64,000 bases of DNA, taken from positions 186,001 through 250,000 of the forward strand of contig NZ_FNDC01000003.1 in assembly GCF_900099655.1 (NCBI RefSeq). The letters are read 5' to 3'. Source of the DNA: Planococcus glaciei. Lineage in GTDB: Bacteria; Bacillota; Bacilli; Bacillales_A; Planococcaceae. The translations under genes and the position numbers were made by a program. Below are positions 43,299-52,639 of the stretch, in pieces. Numbering within the stretch: position 1 is the first letter of the stretch; each line of letters starts with the position of its first letter. Under the pieces are notes generated by a model. It did no database searches, was not told the origin of the DNA, and worked only from the letters and a program-made list of their open reading frames with translations.

Positions 43299-44508
43299 AC
43301 TTCGAACGGATAATGGAAATCGCCGGGTCTCCTGCGAGCAATTCCATCAATGAAGTCACTTTTTCAATGGATACTTGATCGATCAAACGGAGCACTTCAT
43401 CATATGGCTGATGCTTTTCCAGCAGCAATTCATTTTTCCCGTTGCGGCTCATGCGGGCACTTGTGCTTTCGAGCCCAAGCATAATATTGCCTTTCATCTG
43501 CTCTTTTGAATCGGTCACTTCTTCCAAAGTCAGGCCGTTTTTCCGCATGTCGAGCAGCGAAGAAACGATGACTTCCTGAAGTTCAGGCATTTGCTCATTG
43601 GACGTTCCGCCGTAAATAGCAAGCGCACCGTGGTCGGAATAGGCCGAGTGGTAGGAGTAAATCGAATAAGCCAATCCGCGTTCTTCCCGAATTTCCTGGA
43701 ACAAACGAGACGACATGGAGCCTCCGATGATATTATTCAAAACCACAAAATTATAGATGTTTTCGTCCTTTATGGACAAGCCCGGGTACCCTAAGCAAAG
43801 ATGCCCTTGTTCGGTTTCTTTATGCTTTAACGAATGTCCCGCTGTAAAGCCGGGGAACCGGTACTGCTTGTCGTGGCTTTTCCGCTGGAATGAACCAAAC
43901 AGCTGCTCGATCAATTCGATCAATTGAGGCGTGATACTCCCGGCAACCGAAATCACGGTATTTTCCGGTGTGTAATGCCGTTCCATAAAGCGCTCGATTT
44001 TGTCTTTCGTAAAACTCTTCAAAGTATGGACGGTCCCCAAAATCGGAGCTCCCATGGAATGATGCGGATACATCACTTTCCATAATTGTTCATGGACGTC
44101 ATCGTCCGGCATATCTTCCGTCATGCTGATTTCTTCAATGACCACTTGGCGTTCCTTGTCGATTTCAGCCGGGTCCAATTTTGAGTGGAAGAACATATCA
44201 GCCAAAACCGCGACTGCGTGCTCCGCATGCTGGTCCAGCACCTTGGCGTAATAGCAGGTATATTCCTTTGACGTGTAGGCGTTGATGTCTCCGCCGATCC
44301 GGTCGAATTCCCGCGCAATTTGTTTGGCGGTCCGGGTTTCTGTGCCTTTAAACAGCATGTGTTCGATAAAATGCGTCATGCCATTTTCTTCCGGCAGCTC
44401 ATCGCGTGAACCCGCTTTTACAAATACACCTACTGCAACAGAACGAAAATGCGGAATCGATTCGGAAACAATTCGAAGCCCGTTGCTGCATACATGTGTA
44501 GTTACCAA
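43297..44508 (-). CDS. mlpA: M16 family processing peptidase (MlpA/YmxG-type)
   Basis: A 403-residue zinc peptidase with intact HFIEH (in GMTHFIEHMLFKGT, about residue 42-55) and the distal glutamate region in EKDRQVVIEEI. It is close in size and motifs to the mitochondrial-processing-peptidase-like enzymes that follow pnp in Bacillales (YmxG, also called MlpA). No signal peptide is present, so it should be cytoplasmic. The start is a TTG at 44508, 9 bases after GGAGG. It lies between pnp and asd, as in B. subtilis except that ymxH and spoVFAB are missing. Confidence 0.9.
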   Translation of the reverse strand: MVTTHVCSNGLRIVSESIPHFRSVAVGVFVKAGSRDELPEENGMTHFIEHMLFKGTETRTAKQIAREFDRIGGDINAYTSKEYTCYYAKVLDQHAEHAVAVLADMFFHSKLDPAEIDKERQVVIEEISMTEDMPDDDVHEQLWKVMYPHHSMGAPILGTVHTLKSFTKDKIERFMERHYTPENTVISVAGSITPQLIELIEQLFGSFQRKSHDKQYRFPGFTAGHSLKHKETEQGHLCLGYPGLSIKDENIYNFVVLNNIIGGSMSSRLFQEIREERGLAYSIYSYHSAYSDHGALAIYGGTSNEQMPELQEVIVSSLLDMRKNGLTLEEVTDSKEQMKGNIMLGLESTSARMSRNGKNELLLEKHQPYDEVLRLIDQVSIEKVTSLMELLAGDPAISIIRSK

Positions 44509-44532
44509 TCCATCATTCCTCCTGATACGAAA

Positions 44533-44558
44533 AAATTGCCAACATATGCTGGCAATTT
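44533..44558 (-). terminator. pnp terminator
   Basis: AAATTGCCA pairs with TGGCAATTT, with further CAT/ATG pairing inside after one mismatch, and T residues follow on the minus strand. Confidence 0.8.
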
Positions 44559-44565
44559 CGTTTGC

Positions 44566-46680
44566 TTATTGATTTGCTTGTTCAGTTGCTTCTTTTTCTT
44601 CTTTTAACACCACTTTGCGTGAAAGGTTTACACGGCCTTGGCGGTCAATTTCGATTACTTTGACTTTGACTACATCATCCAATTTCAAGACGTCTTCCAC
44701 TTCTTTTGTCCGTTCTTCCTGGATTTCGGAAATGTGGAGAAGGCCGTCTTTGCCTGGGAAGAGCTCCACAAAAGCACCGAATTTCTCAATGCGTTTTACT
44801 TTGCCTTCGTAGTATTCGCCCACTTTCGCTTCGCGGACAATGTTTTCAATCATCGCTTTCGCTTTAGCGTTCATTTCCTGGTCAACCGAAGAAATGAAGA
44901 TGGTGCCGTCTTGTTCCGTGTCGATTTTAACGCCTGTTTCATCGATGATTTTGTTGATCACTTTGCCGCCAGGTCCGATAACGTCGCGAATCTTGTCCGG
45001 GTTGATCTTAACCATGATGATTTTAGGAGCAAATTTGGACAGCTGTTCCCGCGGTTCTGAAATTGTCGCAATCATTGATTCCAGGATGTGGATTCTTCCG
45101 ATTTGGGCTTGCGTCAATGCTTCTTCCAGAATTTCACGCGACAATCCGTCAATCTTGATGTCCATTTGAAGAGCTGTAATGCCTTTGGCAGTACCGGCTA
45201 CTTTAAAGTCCATATCGCCAAGGTGGTCTTCCATGCCTTGAATATCTGAAAGCACCGTATAGTTCTCGCCTTTTTTAACCAATCCCATCGCAATTCCGGC
45301 AACCGGTGCTTTAAGCGGAACTCCAGCGTCCATCATGGCAAGCGTTGATGCACAAATACTGGCTTGGGAAGTGGATCCGTTGGATTCCAGAACTTCTGCA
45401 ACCAGGCGGATTGTGTAAGGGAATTCTTTTTCATCTGGAATAACAGCTTCAAGAGCCCGTTCACCAAGCGCACCGTGGCCGATTTCACGGCGTCCCGGTC
45501 CGCGCAGGAATCCAGTTTCCCCTACTGAGAACAACGGGAAGTTGTAATGGTGCATAAAGCGTTTTGTATCTTCGATTCCAAGGCCGTCAATAATTTGAAC
45601 GTCGCCGAGTGCGCCAAGCGTACAAATGCTCATTGCCTGCGTCTGGCCGCGCGTAAACAAACCAGAGCCGTGCGTGCGGTTTAAAATGCCGACTTCAGAA
45701 GACAATGGGCGAATTTCTGAAGGTGTACGGCCATCCGGACGGACTTTTTCATCCGTGATCAAACGGCGGACTTCGTCTTTAACCATTTTATCAAGGATTT
45801 GGCCCACTTGTTTTTTCACGTCTTCATCCGCTTCAGCGTATGATTCCATGACACGGTCTTTAACAGCTGCAATCGCTTCGTTGCGCGCCATTTTTTCAGC
45901 TGTTTGCACAGCCGCATTCATATCGTCTTCAGAAAGCGCTTTGATCGCTTCTGTTAAAGTAGGATCCAATTCATACAATTGAATAGCCGTTTTTTCTTTG
46001 CCGACTTCTTCAGCAATTTGTTCCTGGAAAGCAATCAATCGCTTGATTTCTTCGTGGCCGAACATGATGGCTTCAAGAATCGCTTCTTCTGAAACTTCTT
46101 TCGCTCCAGCTTCCACCATATTGATCGCATCTTTCGTACCGGCAACGGTCAAGTTCATGGAACTTTTCTCCAGCTGGTCGTTTGTCGGGTTGATGATGTA
46201 TTCGCCATCGATCATGCCGACGATCACACCGGCAATAGGGCCGCCAAATGGGATATCAGAGATCATCAATGAAAGAGATGATCCGAACATTGCCGCCATT
46301 TCAGAAGGGCAATCCTGATCGACAGACATGACCATTGAAATCACTTGGACTTCGTTGCGGAAGCCGTCAGGGAACAACGGACGGATAGGGCGGTCAATCA
46401 AACGGCTTGTCAAAGTCGCTTTTTCAGAAGGGCGGCCTTCCCGTTTAATAAAACCTCCTGGAATTTTGCCGACTGCATATAAACGCTCTTCGTAGTTCAC
46501 TGTGAGCGGGAAGAAATCGGTATTTTTTGGAGTTTTAGATGCAGTAGCCGTGGACAATACTGCCGTATCGCCATAACGGATCAACGCTGCGCCATTGGCT
46601 TGTTTCGCTAATTGGCCAACTTCAACCTGCAATTCGCGGCCTGCCCAATCAAATGTATAAACTTTTTTCGTTTGCTCCAT
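44566..46680 (-). CDS. pnp: Polynucleotide phosphorylase
   Basis: PNPase degrades RNA 3'-5' by phosphorolysis and can add tails. The 704-residue product has two RNase PH-like domains (about 1-230 and 310-540; [25 protein letters not shown]), a KH domain ([15 protein letters not shown] near 565) and an S1 domain (about 620-690, [26 protein letters not shown]). The ATG at 46680 follows GAGAGGAG. It lies downstream of rpsO, but an rpsO terminator and the structured element at 46719-46843 sit between, and an extended -10 promoter is possible there. Confidence 0.97.
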   Translation of the reverse strand: MEQTKKVYTFDWAGRELQVEVGQLAKQANGAALIRYGDTAVLSTATASKTPKNTDFFPLTVNYEERLYAVGKIPGGFIKREGRPSEKATLTSRLIDRPIRPLFPDGFRNEVQVISMVMSVDQDCPSEMAAMFGSSLSLMISDIPFGGPIAGVIVGMIDGEYIINPTNDQLEKSSMNLTVAGTKDAINMVEAGAKEVSEEAILEAIMFGHEEIKRLIAFQEQIAEEVGKEKTAIQLYELDPTLTEAIKALSEDDMNAAVQTAEKMARNEAIAAVKDRVMESYAEADEDVKKQVGQILDKMVKDEVRRLITDEKVRPDGRTPSEIRPLSSEVGILNRTHGSGLFTRGQTQAMSICTLGALGDVQIIDGLGIEDTKRFMHHYNFPLFSVGETGFLRGPGRREIGHGALGERALEAVIPDEKEFPYTIRLVAEVLESNGSTSQASICASTLAMMDAGVPLKAPVAGIAMGLVKKGENYTVLSDIQGMEDHLGDMDFKVAGTAKGITALQMDIKIDGLSREILEEALTQAQIGRIHILESMIATISEPREQLSKFAPKIIMVKINPDKIRDVIGPGGKVINKIIDETGVKIDTEQDGTIFISSVDQEMNAKAKAMIENIVREAKVGEYYEGKVKRIEKFGAFVELFPGKDGLLHISEIQEERTKEVEDVLKLDDVVKVKVIEIDRQGRVNLSRKVVLKEEKEATEQANQ

Positions 46681-46718
46681 AATCGAGCTCCTCTCTCTTA
46701 CACTGTTTCATCATTCTC

Positions 46719-46843
46719 TTTATCCCGCTTTCACGGTCAGCAGGCCTCCCGCAGGAGATCCAGTGGCCGTAAAAGCCCGATTGGATCAACTCGTAATCAG
46801 CGGGAACAAAGAAACTTCCTGCTGATTAAAGTTTCTCTTTATG
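46719..46843 (-). repeat. Structured two-hairpin element, copy A (leader of pnp)
   Basis: This 125-base element shares layout and blocks with copy B at 54595-54727. Shared blocks (plus-strand reading) are TTTATCCC-CTTT, GTCAG, GTAAAAG, GATTGG-T-AAC and CTTTATG. Hairpin 1 pairs ACGGTCA with TGGCCGT and CCTC with GGAG. Hairpin 2 pairs AATCAGCGGGAA (46796-46807) with TTCCTGCTGATT (46816-46827), 11 of 12 plus one G-T. The arms differ from copy B but pair in both. It lies about 40 bases before the pnp start. I cannot name the element; a mobile repeat or a conserved RNA are both possible. Confidence 0.8.
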
Positions 46844-46854
46844 TATCCAATAGT

Positions 46855-46863
46855 AGTGTATCA
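46855..46863 (-). promoter_or_regulatory. Possible pnp promoter, extended -10
   Basis: TGATACACT on the minus strand (TACACT at 46855-46860) lies just outside copy A of the element, between it and the rpsO terminator. No clear -35 is seen, so support is modest. Transcription from it would place the whole element in the leader. Confidence 0.4.
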
Positions 46864-46912
46864 AAAAAGCATTCACTGTGCGATTGAATGTTTTAATTTT
46901 TATCCATAAAGA

Positions 46913-46936
46913 AAAAGCGGGACGAATCCCGCTTTT
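46913..46936 (-). terminator. rpsO terminator
   Basis: A perfect 10-bp stem AAAAGCGGGA/TCCCGCTTTT with a four-base loop, followed by TTTCTTT on the minus strand, right after the rpsO stop. Confidence 0.92.
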
Positions 46937-46947
46937 ACTAATTGCTA

Positions 46948-47217
46948 TTATCGGCGTAGGCCAAGTTTTGCGATTAACTCGCGGTAACGTTGTACATCGT
47001 TTTCGCGCAAGTATTTCAACAAGTTACGACGGCGTCCAACCATTTTGAATAGACCACGACGTGAGTGGTGATCTTTTTTATGAGTACGCAAGTGCTCATT
47101 TAAGTTGTTGATGTCTTCTGTAAGAATGGCGATTTGAATATCTGCAGACCCAGTATCTGTGTCATGCACTTTGAATTCATTGATCAATTCATTTTTACGT
47201 TCTTGAGTGATTGCCAT
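46948..47217 (-). CDS. rpsO: 30S ribosomal protein S15
   Basis: S15 binds the central domain of 16S rRNA early in 30S assembly. The 89-residue product has the family core [36 protein letters not shown] and ends GLRR. The ATG at 47217 follows a near-perfect TTAGGAGGTGG. It has a strong promoter (47314-47342) and a leader of about 90 bases with possible autoregulatory pairing, and its own terminator. The order ribF-rpsO-pnp is the usual one in Bacillales. Confidence 0.98.
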   Translation of the reverse strand: MAITQERKNELINEFKVHDTDTGSADIQIAILTEDINNLNEHLRTHKKDHHSRRGLFKMVGRRRNLLKYLRENDVQRYRELIAKLGLRR

Positions 47218-47229
47218 ACTGTTCCACCT

Positions 47230-47310
47230 CCTAATTTCTAATATCCCCTATTACTGAGCAACCGTTGGTGAATCGATTTGCCAAGCAATGGTTCGTACTT
47301 TTAGTACTTT
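47230..47310 (-). promoter_or_regulatory. rpsO mRNA leader with possible S15 autoregulatory structure
   Basis: The leader contains a GTACT/AGTAC hairpin near its 5' end and a longer stem in which AACCATTG pairs with CAACGGTT (one mismatch) around an inner TTGG/CCAA. S15 leaders that bind S15 are known in several bacteria. Whether this fold matches a known class cannot be decided by eye. Confidence 0.4.
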
Positions 47311-47313
47311 TAA

Positions 47314-47342
47314 ATCATAGCATAACAGCTTTTCAAAATCAA
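47314..47342 (-). promoter_or_regulatory. rpsO promoter
   Basis: TTGATT (47337-47342), 17 bases, TATGAT (47314-47319) with an upstream TG (extended -10) on the minus strand. It begins right after the ribF stop. Confidence 0.85.
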
Positions 47343-47351
47343 CCGGTCACC

Positions 47352-48302
47352 TTAGTTTAAGCTTTTGAAAAACTGGATCGCTGTTTCCTTGTCTTTCTGA
47401 ATCTGCGCTTTCAATTCATCAATGCCGGAGAATTTCTGCTCGTCCCGGATTCGCCGGTACCAATCCACATCCACCATTTCGCCGTAGATCGTTTTGTCGA
47501 ATTCCAGAATGTAGACTTCCACCGTCTGCTTTTTCACATCCGGATTGTTGAACGTCGGTTTGTAACCTACATTGCAGACACCGTTATACTCGATTCCCTG
47601 CACCCAGATCCTTACCGCATATACGCCCCGCCCCGGCACATATGATCCGATTTCCGGTTCGACATTGGCTGTGGGAAAACCGATTGTTCTGCCCCGTTTG
47701 TCGCCGTTTACGACAGTCCCGGAAATCCGGAATGGCCGGTTCAGCAGACGGCACACTTCGCCTACATCTCCGCTTTTCAGCAAACTGCGGATCCGTGTTG
47801 AACTGATTTTCTCTGCTGCGTCGACTTGCTTATCAATCGTGGTCACACTGAATTGGCCTTGGCCGGCTTCTTCCATCACCTGCATATTGCCCTTTCCTTT
47901 GGAGCCGAATGAAAAATCAAATCCTGCAGTAACGTGCACGGCGTTCAATTCTTTAATAAACGTTTCAATAAACTGCTCCGGCGTCAGCTGGGCAAAATCA
48001 GAAGTGAAACGGACCACGAAACAAACATCCAGCCCCATGTTTTCCAAAATCTCCAGCTTCTGCTGCATCGGCGTAATGTAAAAAACCTCTTCTTTTCTTC
48101 CGCCAAGCACTAGAGACGGATGAGGATCGAATGTCATGACAGCGGATTTCACTTGGCGCTTTTCCGCTTGAGCGATCGCTTCTCCGATGACCCGCTGATG
48201 CCCTTTATGTACGCCGTCAAAAAAACCGAGCGCCAAGGAAATGGGCCCAAGCTCTTTTTCCGGTTTGATGTGGTTAGGGTAGCTTAAATGAATGATTTCC
48301 AT
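47352..48302 (-). CDS. ribF: Bifunctional riboflavin kinase/FAD synthetase
   Basis: RibF phosphorylates riboflavin to FMN and adenylylates FMN to FAD. The 316-residue product has the N-terminal nucleotidyltransferase domain (about 15-165; GFFDGVHKGHQ) and the C-terminal flavokinase domain (about 185-310; GRTIGFPTAN, GVCNVGYKPTF). It starts one base after the truB stop, so the two are co-translated. No FMN riboswitch is seen upstream, consistent with expression from the truB promoter. Confidence 0.96.
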   Translation of the reverse strand: MEIIHLSYPNHIKPEKELGPISLALGFFDGVHKGHQRVIGEAIAQAEKRQVKSAVMTFDPHPSLVLGGRKEEVFYITPMQQKLEILENMGLDVCFVVRFTSDFAQLTPEQFIETFIKELNAVHVTAGFDFSFGSKGKGNMQVMEEAGQGQFSVTTIDKQVDAAEKISSTRIRSLLKSGDVGEVCRLLNRPFRISGTVVNGDKRGRTIGFPTANVEPEIGSYVPGRGVYAVRIWVQGIEYNGVCNVGYKPTFNNPDVKKQTVEVYILEFDKTIYGEMVDVDWYRRIRDEQKFSGIDELKAQIQKDKETAIQFFKSLN

Positions 48303-48303
48303 A

Positions 48304-49233
48304 TTACACCTCGTCGATACTCGGGATTCCGAACATTTTTTCAGGCTTCATTTTATCCGCTCGCTCAGGATGCTTTTTATAAAGCGCCAATGGCTGTCCG
48401 TTGACCGTCAATACGAGAAAATTCTCTGCCTCCAGCAATGGATGCTTATCCAGAACTTGTCCGTTCTTGATGGCAAAGATGTCTTTCTGATCAATTTCGG
48501 CAAACGGAAAATTGCTTAACCCGTAGCTCAGCGGTTTTAAAACAGAGCTGATATCTCCATTTTGAGCAAGTTCGGCCACTTCGGCAAGTGTTACGCAGTC
48601 TTTTGCCGCAAATTTCCCCGACTCGGTCCGCGTCAACTTCGACATATGTGCAGGGTAGCCGAGTGCTTCGCCGATTTGCACGGCCAAAGTCCGGATGTAG
48701 GTTCCTTTCCCGCATTGGATGCGAATCGAGAATTTCAGCTCTTTGCCGCTCCATTCTGCTTGTTCATCCAGCAGTTCAATGGAATCGATCCGGACGATGC
48801 GCTCAGGGCGTTCCACTTGAATGCCTTGGCGGGCATATTCGTACAACTTTTTCCCATTTACTTTTACTGCCGAATACATCGGCGGGATTTGCTTGATTTC
48901 ACCCGTCAAACTTTCGAGTGCTTTCAGAAGATCGCTTCTATTCAGGTGCTTCTCGGACTCGTCGGCATCAACTGTTGCACCGCTTGCGTCTTCCGTTTCA
49001 GTAGAGTAGCCGATGGTCACTTCAGCTTCATAGGTCTTGCCCTGGTCTGTAATGTATTCCGCCACTTTGGTCGCCGTCCCGATGCAGATCGGCAGCACGC
49101 CGTCCACATCCGGGTCAAGCGTGCCGGTATGGCCTACTTTTTTGGTTTTTAAAATTTTTCTCAGTTTGAACACACAATCATGGGAAGTCATCCCTTTTTC
49201 TTTCCATAAAGGCAGCACACCATTCATTGCCAT
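48304..49233 (-). CDS. truB: tRNA pseudouridine(55) synthase TruB
   Basis: TruB makes pseudouridine 55 in the T-arm of tRNA. The 309-residue product starts MAMNGVLPLWKEKGMTSHD; the catalytic aspartate is in GHTGTLDP, and YSAVKVNGKKLYEYARQG and GKGTYIRTLA are conserved. I use the ATG at 49233, with AAGGGG 9 bases upstream. A terminator (49268-49295) separates it from rbfA, unlike a simple rbfA-truB run, so truB-ribF may have its own promoter, although none is obvious. Confidence 0.96.
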   Translation of the reverse strand: MAMNGVLPLWKEKGMTSHDCVFKLRKILKTKKVGHTGTLDPDVDGVLPICIGTATKVAEYITDQGKTYEAEVTIGYSTETEDASGATVDADESEKHLNRSDLLKALESLTGEIKQIPPMYSAVKVNGKKLYEYARQGIQVERPERIVRIDSIELLDEQAEWSGKELKFSIRIQCGKGTYIRTLAVQIGEALGYPAHMSKLTRTESGKFAAKDCVTLAEVAELAQNGDISSVLKPLSYGLSNFPFAEIDQKDIFAIKNGQVLDKHPLLEAENFLVLTVNGQPLALYKKHPERADKMKPEKMFGIPSIDEV

Positions 49234-49267
49234 TTGCTTCAGCCCCTTGCTTGATATGTATAAAAAA

Positions 49268-49295
49268 AGCCTGCTAATCATGAAATTAGCAGGCT
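49268..49295 (-). terminator. Terminator between rbfA and truB
   Basis: An 11-bp perfect stem AGCCTGCTAAT/ATTAGCAGGCT with a six-base loop, followed by seven T on the minus strand. It ends the rimP-to-rbfA operon. Confidence 0.92.
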
Positions 49296-49348
49296 CCAGT
49301 TTAACCAATGCTTCGCGCCAGCCTAAAATGTCCTGGGCGAATCATTTT

Positions 49349-49702
49349 TTACTGGTTTTCTTTTGGTTCTTGAATGTCACGGAGTAATGAATCAATTCGA
49401 TTACCGTATGCGATAGATGAATCAAATTCAAACGACAATTCCGGCGTCTTGCGCAAACGGATCCGTTGTCCGATTTCCGAACGGATAAATCCTTTTGACT
49501 TCGACAAACCGAGCAAAGTCTGTTCTTTCACTTTTTCATCACCCAACACACTGATGTAGACAGTGGCCTGCTGAAGATCGCCTGTTACTTCGACATCTGT
49601 CACCGTGACAAAGCCGATTCTTGGATCTTTCAGTTTGCGGCTGATGATTTCGCTCAGTTCTTTCTTCATCTGCTCGCCTACACGATTTGAACGCATCGTC
49701 AT
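49349..49702 (-). CDS. rbfA: Ribosome-binding factor A
   Basis: RbfA is a KH-type factor for late maturation of the 30S subunit and 16S 5' end. The 117-residue product matches family landmarks: [33 protein letters not shown], then VYISVLGDE and [13 protein letters not shown]. The ATG at 49702 has CGAGGTGA upstream. It is the last gene of the nusA-infB operon in this strain. Confidence 0.96.
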   Translation of the reverse strand: MTMRSNRVGEQMKKELSEIISRKLKDPRIGFVTVTDVEVTGDLQQATVYISVLGDEKVKEQTLLGLSKSKGFIRSEIGQRIRLRKTPELSFEFDSSIAYGNRIDSLLRDIQEPKENQ

Positions 49703-49720
49703 TGTATATTCACCTCGTTC

Positions 49721-49999
49721 TTACAAATATTCTTGTTGAACTTCAAGGCATTCCCAGGCGGGGTTGCTTTCCAAGTATTGCAATACTTGCGCCATTTCCT
49801 TATCCGCCATCTCTTTTGAGGAAGAAACGGTAACAAAGGCGATGCGGGTCCGTTGCCATACATTCTGGTGATCAACTTCCGCAGCTGAAACGTTGAATTT
49901 CTGTTTGGTGCGGGTCAGCATGCTTTTTAATACTGACCGTTTTTCTTTCAATGAATGCGCAACCGGAATGAAGAATTCACATTCCATGTATACGATCAT
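49721..49999 (-). CDS. ylxP: DUF503 family protein YlxP
   Basis: A 92-residue protein of the DUF503 family, found between infB and rbfA in most Firmicutes. Landmarks are [22 protein letters not shown] and [25 protein letters not shown]. Its role is not established; position suggests a link to translation. Its ATG overlaps the infB stop by 4 bases (ATGA). Confidence 0.93.
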   Translation of the reverse strand: MIVYMECEFFIPVAHSLKEKRSVLKSMLTRTKQKFNVSAAEVDHQNVWQRTRIAFVTVSSSKEMADKEMAQVLQYLESNPAWECLEVQQEYL

Positions 50000-52299
50000 T
50001 TGCGTTCGATTTCTTCCATAACGAATGCTTCAATAACATCGCCTTCTTTGATGTCATTAAAGTTTTTAATGGTAATCCCGCATTCGTATCCTTTGGCAAC
50101 TTCTTTTGCATCATCTTTGAAACGTTTCAGCGTATCAAGTTCGCCTTCGAATACCACGATGCCTTCACGGATAACACGTACACCGCTGTCTCGAGTGATT
50201 TTGCCTTCCACTACGTAACTTCCGGCAATCGTGCCCACTTTAGATACTTTGAACGTGCTGCGAACTTCAGCCTGCCCAATGATTTTTTCTTCGAATTCAG
50301 GGTCCAATAACCCTTTCATTGCGAATTCAATTTCTTCGATTACTTTATAGATGATGCGGTGCAAACGAATATCGACGCCTTCTGCTTCTGCAGCGCGTTT
50401 CGCATTTACATCCGGACGGACGTTGAAACCGATAACGATTGCATTCGATGCAGCCGCTAGGGAAATATCGGATTCGGTGATGGCACCGGCTCCTGTATGA
50501 ATGATTTTCACATTGACGCCTTCTACATCGATTTTCATCAATGAAGCCGCCATTGCTTCAACTGCACCTTGAACGTCAGCTTTGACAATCAGGTTCAATT
50601 CTTTCATTTCCCCTTGTTTCAACTGGTCAAACAAATTATCAAGCGTGACGCGTGTTTTTTCAGAACGCTGTACTTGAAGCGCTGAAGTTGCACGGGTTTC
50701 ACCGACTTGGCGAGCTGTTTTCTCATCTTCAAATACGACAAAACGGTCACCGGCTTGCGGTACATCATTCAATCCTGTAATTTCAACAGGAGTCGACGGG
50801 CCCGCATCTTTCACACGGCGGCCAAGGTCATTGACCATCGCACGTACGCGGCCAAATGTATTTCCGACAACAATCGGATCTCCAACATGCAAAGTACCAT
50901 CTTGGACAAGCAAAGTAGCTACCGAACCGCGGCCTTTATCAAGCTCGGCTTCAATAACCGTACCAATTGCCCGGCGTGCCGGGTTGGCTTTCAATTCGCC
51001 AACTTCCGATACAAGCAAGATCATTTCAAGCAAAGCGTCGATGCCTTCGCCTTTCAAAGCGGAGATCGGCACGAAAATCGTTTCGCCGCCCCAAGCTTCC
51101 GGCACAAGGCCATGTTCTGTAAGTTCCTGCATAACGCGGTCCGGATTGGCACTTGGCTTATCCATTTTGTTGACCGCAATAATGATTGGCACTTCAGCAG
51201 CTTTGGCGTGGTTGATCGCTTCTACTGTCTGCGGCATAACGCCGTCGTCAGCAGCTACAACGATAATGGCCAGATCCGTTACTTTAGCTCCGCGTGCACG
51301 CATTGTTGTAAACGCTGCGTGTCCCGGTGTATCAAGGAATGTGATCTTTTTGCCATTTTCAACTACTTGGTAAGCACCGATATGCTGCGTAATTCCGCCT
51401 GCTTCTCCAGCCGTCACTTTCGTGTTGCGAATTGAATCAAGCAAAGTCGTTTTACCATGGTCAACGTGTCCCATAATTGTAACAACAGGTGGACGCTCTT
51501 CTTGAAGTGTTTCGTCTTCCGGCTCGAAGTAGACTTCCAGGTCGGTTTTATCCACCAGGATTTCTTCTTCCACTTCCACTTCGTATTCCGCACAAATCAA
51601 TTCGATTGCGTCTTTATCCAATTCTTGGTTGATAGTAGCCATTACACCAAGCATAAATAATTTTTTGATGATTTCAGACGGCTCGCGCCCTAATTTTTTT
51701 GCCAGTTCCGCTACAGTCAAAGACTCGCTGAATGTAATTTTAGCCGGCAATTCTTTCTCGCGTTTCGGCATTGGCGGCAGCGGGTTCACTGGCTGCTGCT
51801 GTCTGCCTTTGCGATTGCGGTTTTGGCCTCCGCGGCCTCCGCCGCCGCCCGGACGGTTGTTGCGCTGTCCTGGACCTGCAGTCGGTTTTGCTGCTTTAGG
51901 CGTAAAGTTCGATCCTTTTGCTCCTGCCGGACGGCTCTGGCCTTGTCCGCTGCTCTGTGGACGAGACTGGCCTTGTCCTGCTGGACGCGATTGCCCTTGT
52001 CCGCTGTTTTGGGGACGGGATTGTCCCTGTCCTGCTGGGCGTGATGACCCTTGGCCACTGTTTTGTGGACGGGACTGCCCCTGACCTGATGGACGGTTTT
52101 GTGCCTGGTGCTGTTGGCGTGCTTGTGTACGTCCTGCAGCAGGTTTTTTGTAAATGCCGTCCAATTTTGTTACAGCATTGTCTTCCAATGTCGCCATATG
52201 GTTGGCCACTTCAATATTAAGCTTTGATAACTGGTCAATAATCTCTTTGCTTGGCTTATCTACTTTTTTAGCGTATTCATGTACTCGAATTTTGGTCAT
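49996..52299 (-). CDS. infB: Translation initiation factor IF-2
   Basis: IF-2 is the GTPase that places initiator tRNA on the 30S subunit. The 767-residue product has an N-terminal IF2_N segment (1-50), a low-complexity Gly/Gln/Arg/Pro region with three 18-residue repeats (72-125), a second IF2_N domain, and the G domain with GHVDHGKTT near 275, DTPGHAAF and NKMDK, followed by domains II-IV. I use the ATG at 52299 ([13 protein letters not shown]) after GGGGGTGAG. It follows ylxQ directly in the nusA operon and overlaps ylxP. Confidence 0.97.
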   Translation of the reverse strand: MTKIRVHEYAKKVDKPSKEIIDQLSKLNIEVANHMATLEDNAVTKLDGIYKKPAAGRTQARQQHQAQNRPSGQGQSRPQNSGQGSSRPAGQGQSRPQNSGQGQSRPAGQGQSRPQSSGQGQSRPAGAKGSNFTPKAAKPTAGPGQRNNRPGGGGGRGGQNRNRKGRQQQPVNPLPPMPKREKELPAKITFSESLTVAELAKKLGREPSEIIKKLFMLGVMATINQELDKDAIELICAEYEVEVEEEILVDKTDLEVYFEPEDETLQEERPPVVTIMGHVDHGKTTLLDSIRNTKVTAGEAGGITQHIGAYQVVENGKKITFLDTPGHAAFTTMRARGAKVTDLAIIVVAADDGVMPQTVEAINHAKAAEVPIIIAVNKMDKPSANPDRVMQELTEHGLVPEAWGGETIFVPISALKGEGIDALLEMILLVSEVGELKANPARRAIGTVIEAELDKGRGSVATLLVQDGTLHVGDPIVVGNTFGRVRAMVNDLGRRVKDAGPSTPVEITGLNDVPQAGDRFVVFEDEKTARQVGETRATSALQVQRSEKTRVTLDNLFDQLKQGEMKELNLIVKADVQGAVEAMAASLMKIDVEGVNVKIIHTGAGAITESDISLAAASNAIVIGFNVRPDVNAKRAAEAEGVDIRLHRIIYKVIEEIEFAMKGLLDPEFEEKIIGQAEVRSTFKVSKVGTIAGSYVVEGKITRDSGVRVIREGIVVFEGELDTLKRFKDDAKEVAKGYECGITIKNFNDIKEGDVIEAFVMEEIERK
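51925..52086 (-). repeat. Three 54-bp coding repeats in infB
   Basis: Residues 72-89, 90-107 and 108-125 of IF-2 are near-identical 18-residue units ([18 protein letters not shown] with small changes). This is an in-frame tandem repeat in the disordered linker and probably varies in copy number between strains. Confidence 0.85.
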
Positions 52300-52303
52300 C
52301 TGC

Positions 52304-52639
52304 TCACCCCCGGTTAATTTCTTCAAGCAAACTCGCTAGTTTTTTTGCAAACCCTTGATCGGTGATTGCTACTACTACACGCTCTGCTTTGCCTATTGCA
52401 TGTCCAAGTTCAAAACGCGTTCCGAATACTTGGAGATCAACATTGTACGAATTGCATTTATCATGCACTTTCTTGCTCGTATTCTCTGATGCATCTTCTG
52501 ACAATATGACCAATTTTGCATTGCCACTCCGCACTTCAGCCACTGCCATGCCTTCTCCGGAGGTCGTCATCCGGGCTCGGGTAGCCAATCCTAAAATTTG
52601 CAGGAATTTCTCTTTGGTCTTTAGTTGTTCAGTGTTCAT
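52304..52639 (-). CDS. ylxQ: L7Ae family RNA-binding protein YlxQ
   Basis: A 111-residue protein of the L7Ae/L30e/Gadd45 fold, which binds kink-turn RNA in relatives. Landmarks are [35 protein letters not shown] and [17 protein letters not shown]. It is non-essential in B. subtilis and its RNA target is not settled. Its ATG shares a base with the ylxR stop (TAATG), so translation is coupled. Confidence 0.92.
   Translation of the reverse strand: MNTEQLKTKEKFLQILGLATRARMTTSGEGMAVAEVRSGNAKLVILSEDASENTSKKVHDKCNSYNVDLQVFGTRFELGHAIGKAERVVVAITDQGFAKKLASLLEEINRG

Noticed and set aside
48303..49348. FMN riboswitch for ribF
   Set aside because: ribF starts one base after truB and no RFN-type conserved segments occur upstream of truB.
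50707..51435. 242-codon plus-strand frame in infB
   Set aside because: Antisense to the conserved IF-2 GTPase and later domains, with no independent start signals.
51925..52086. Regular 54-bp repeats considered as a CRISPR array
   Set aside because: The units are contiguous, without unique spacers, and stay in the infB reading frame; no cas genes are near.
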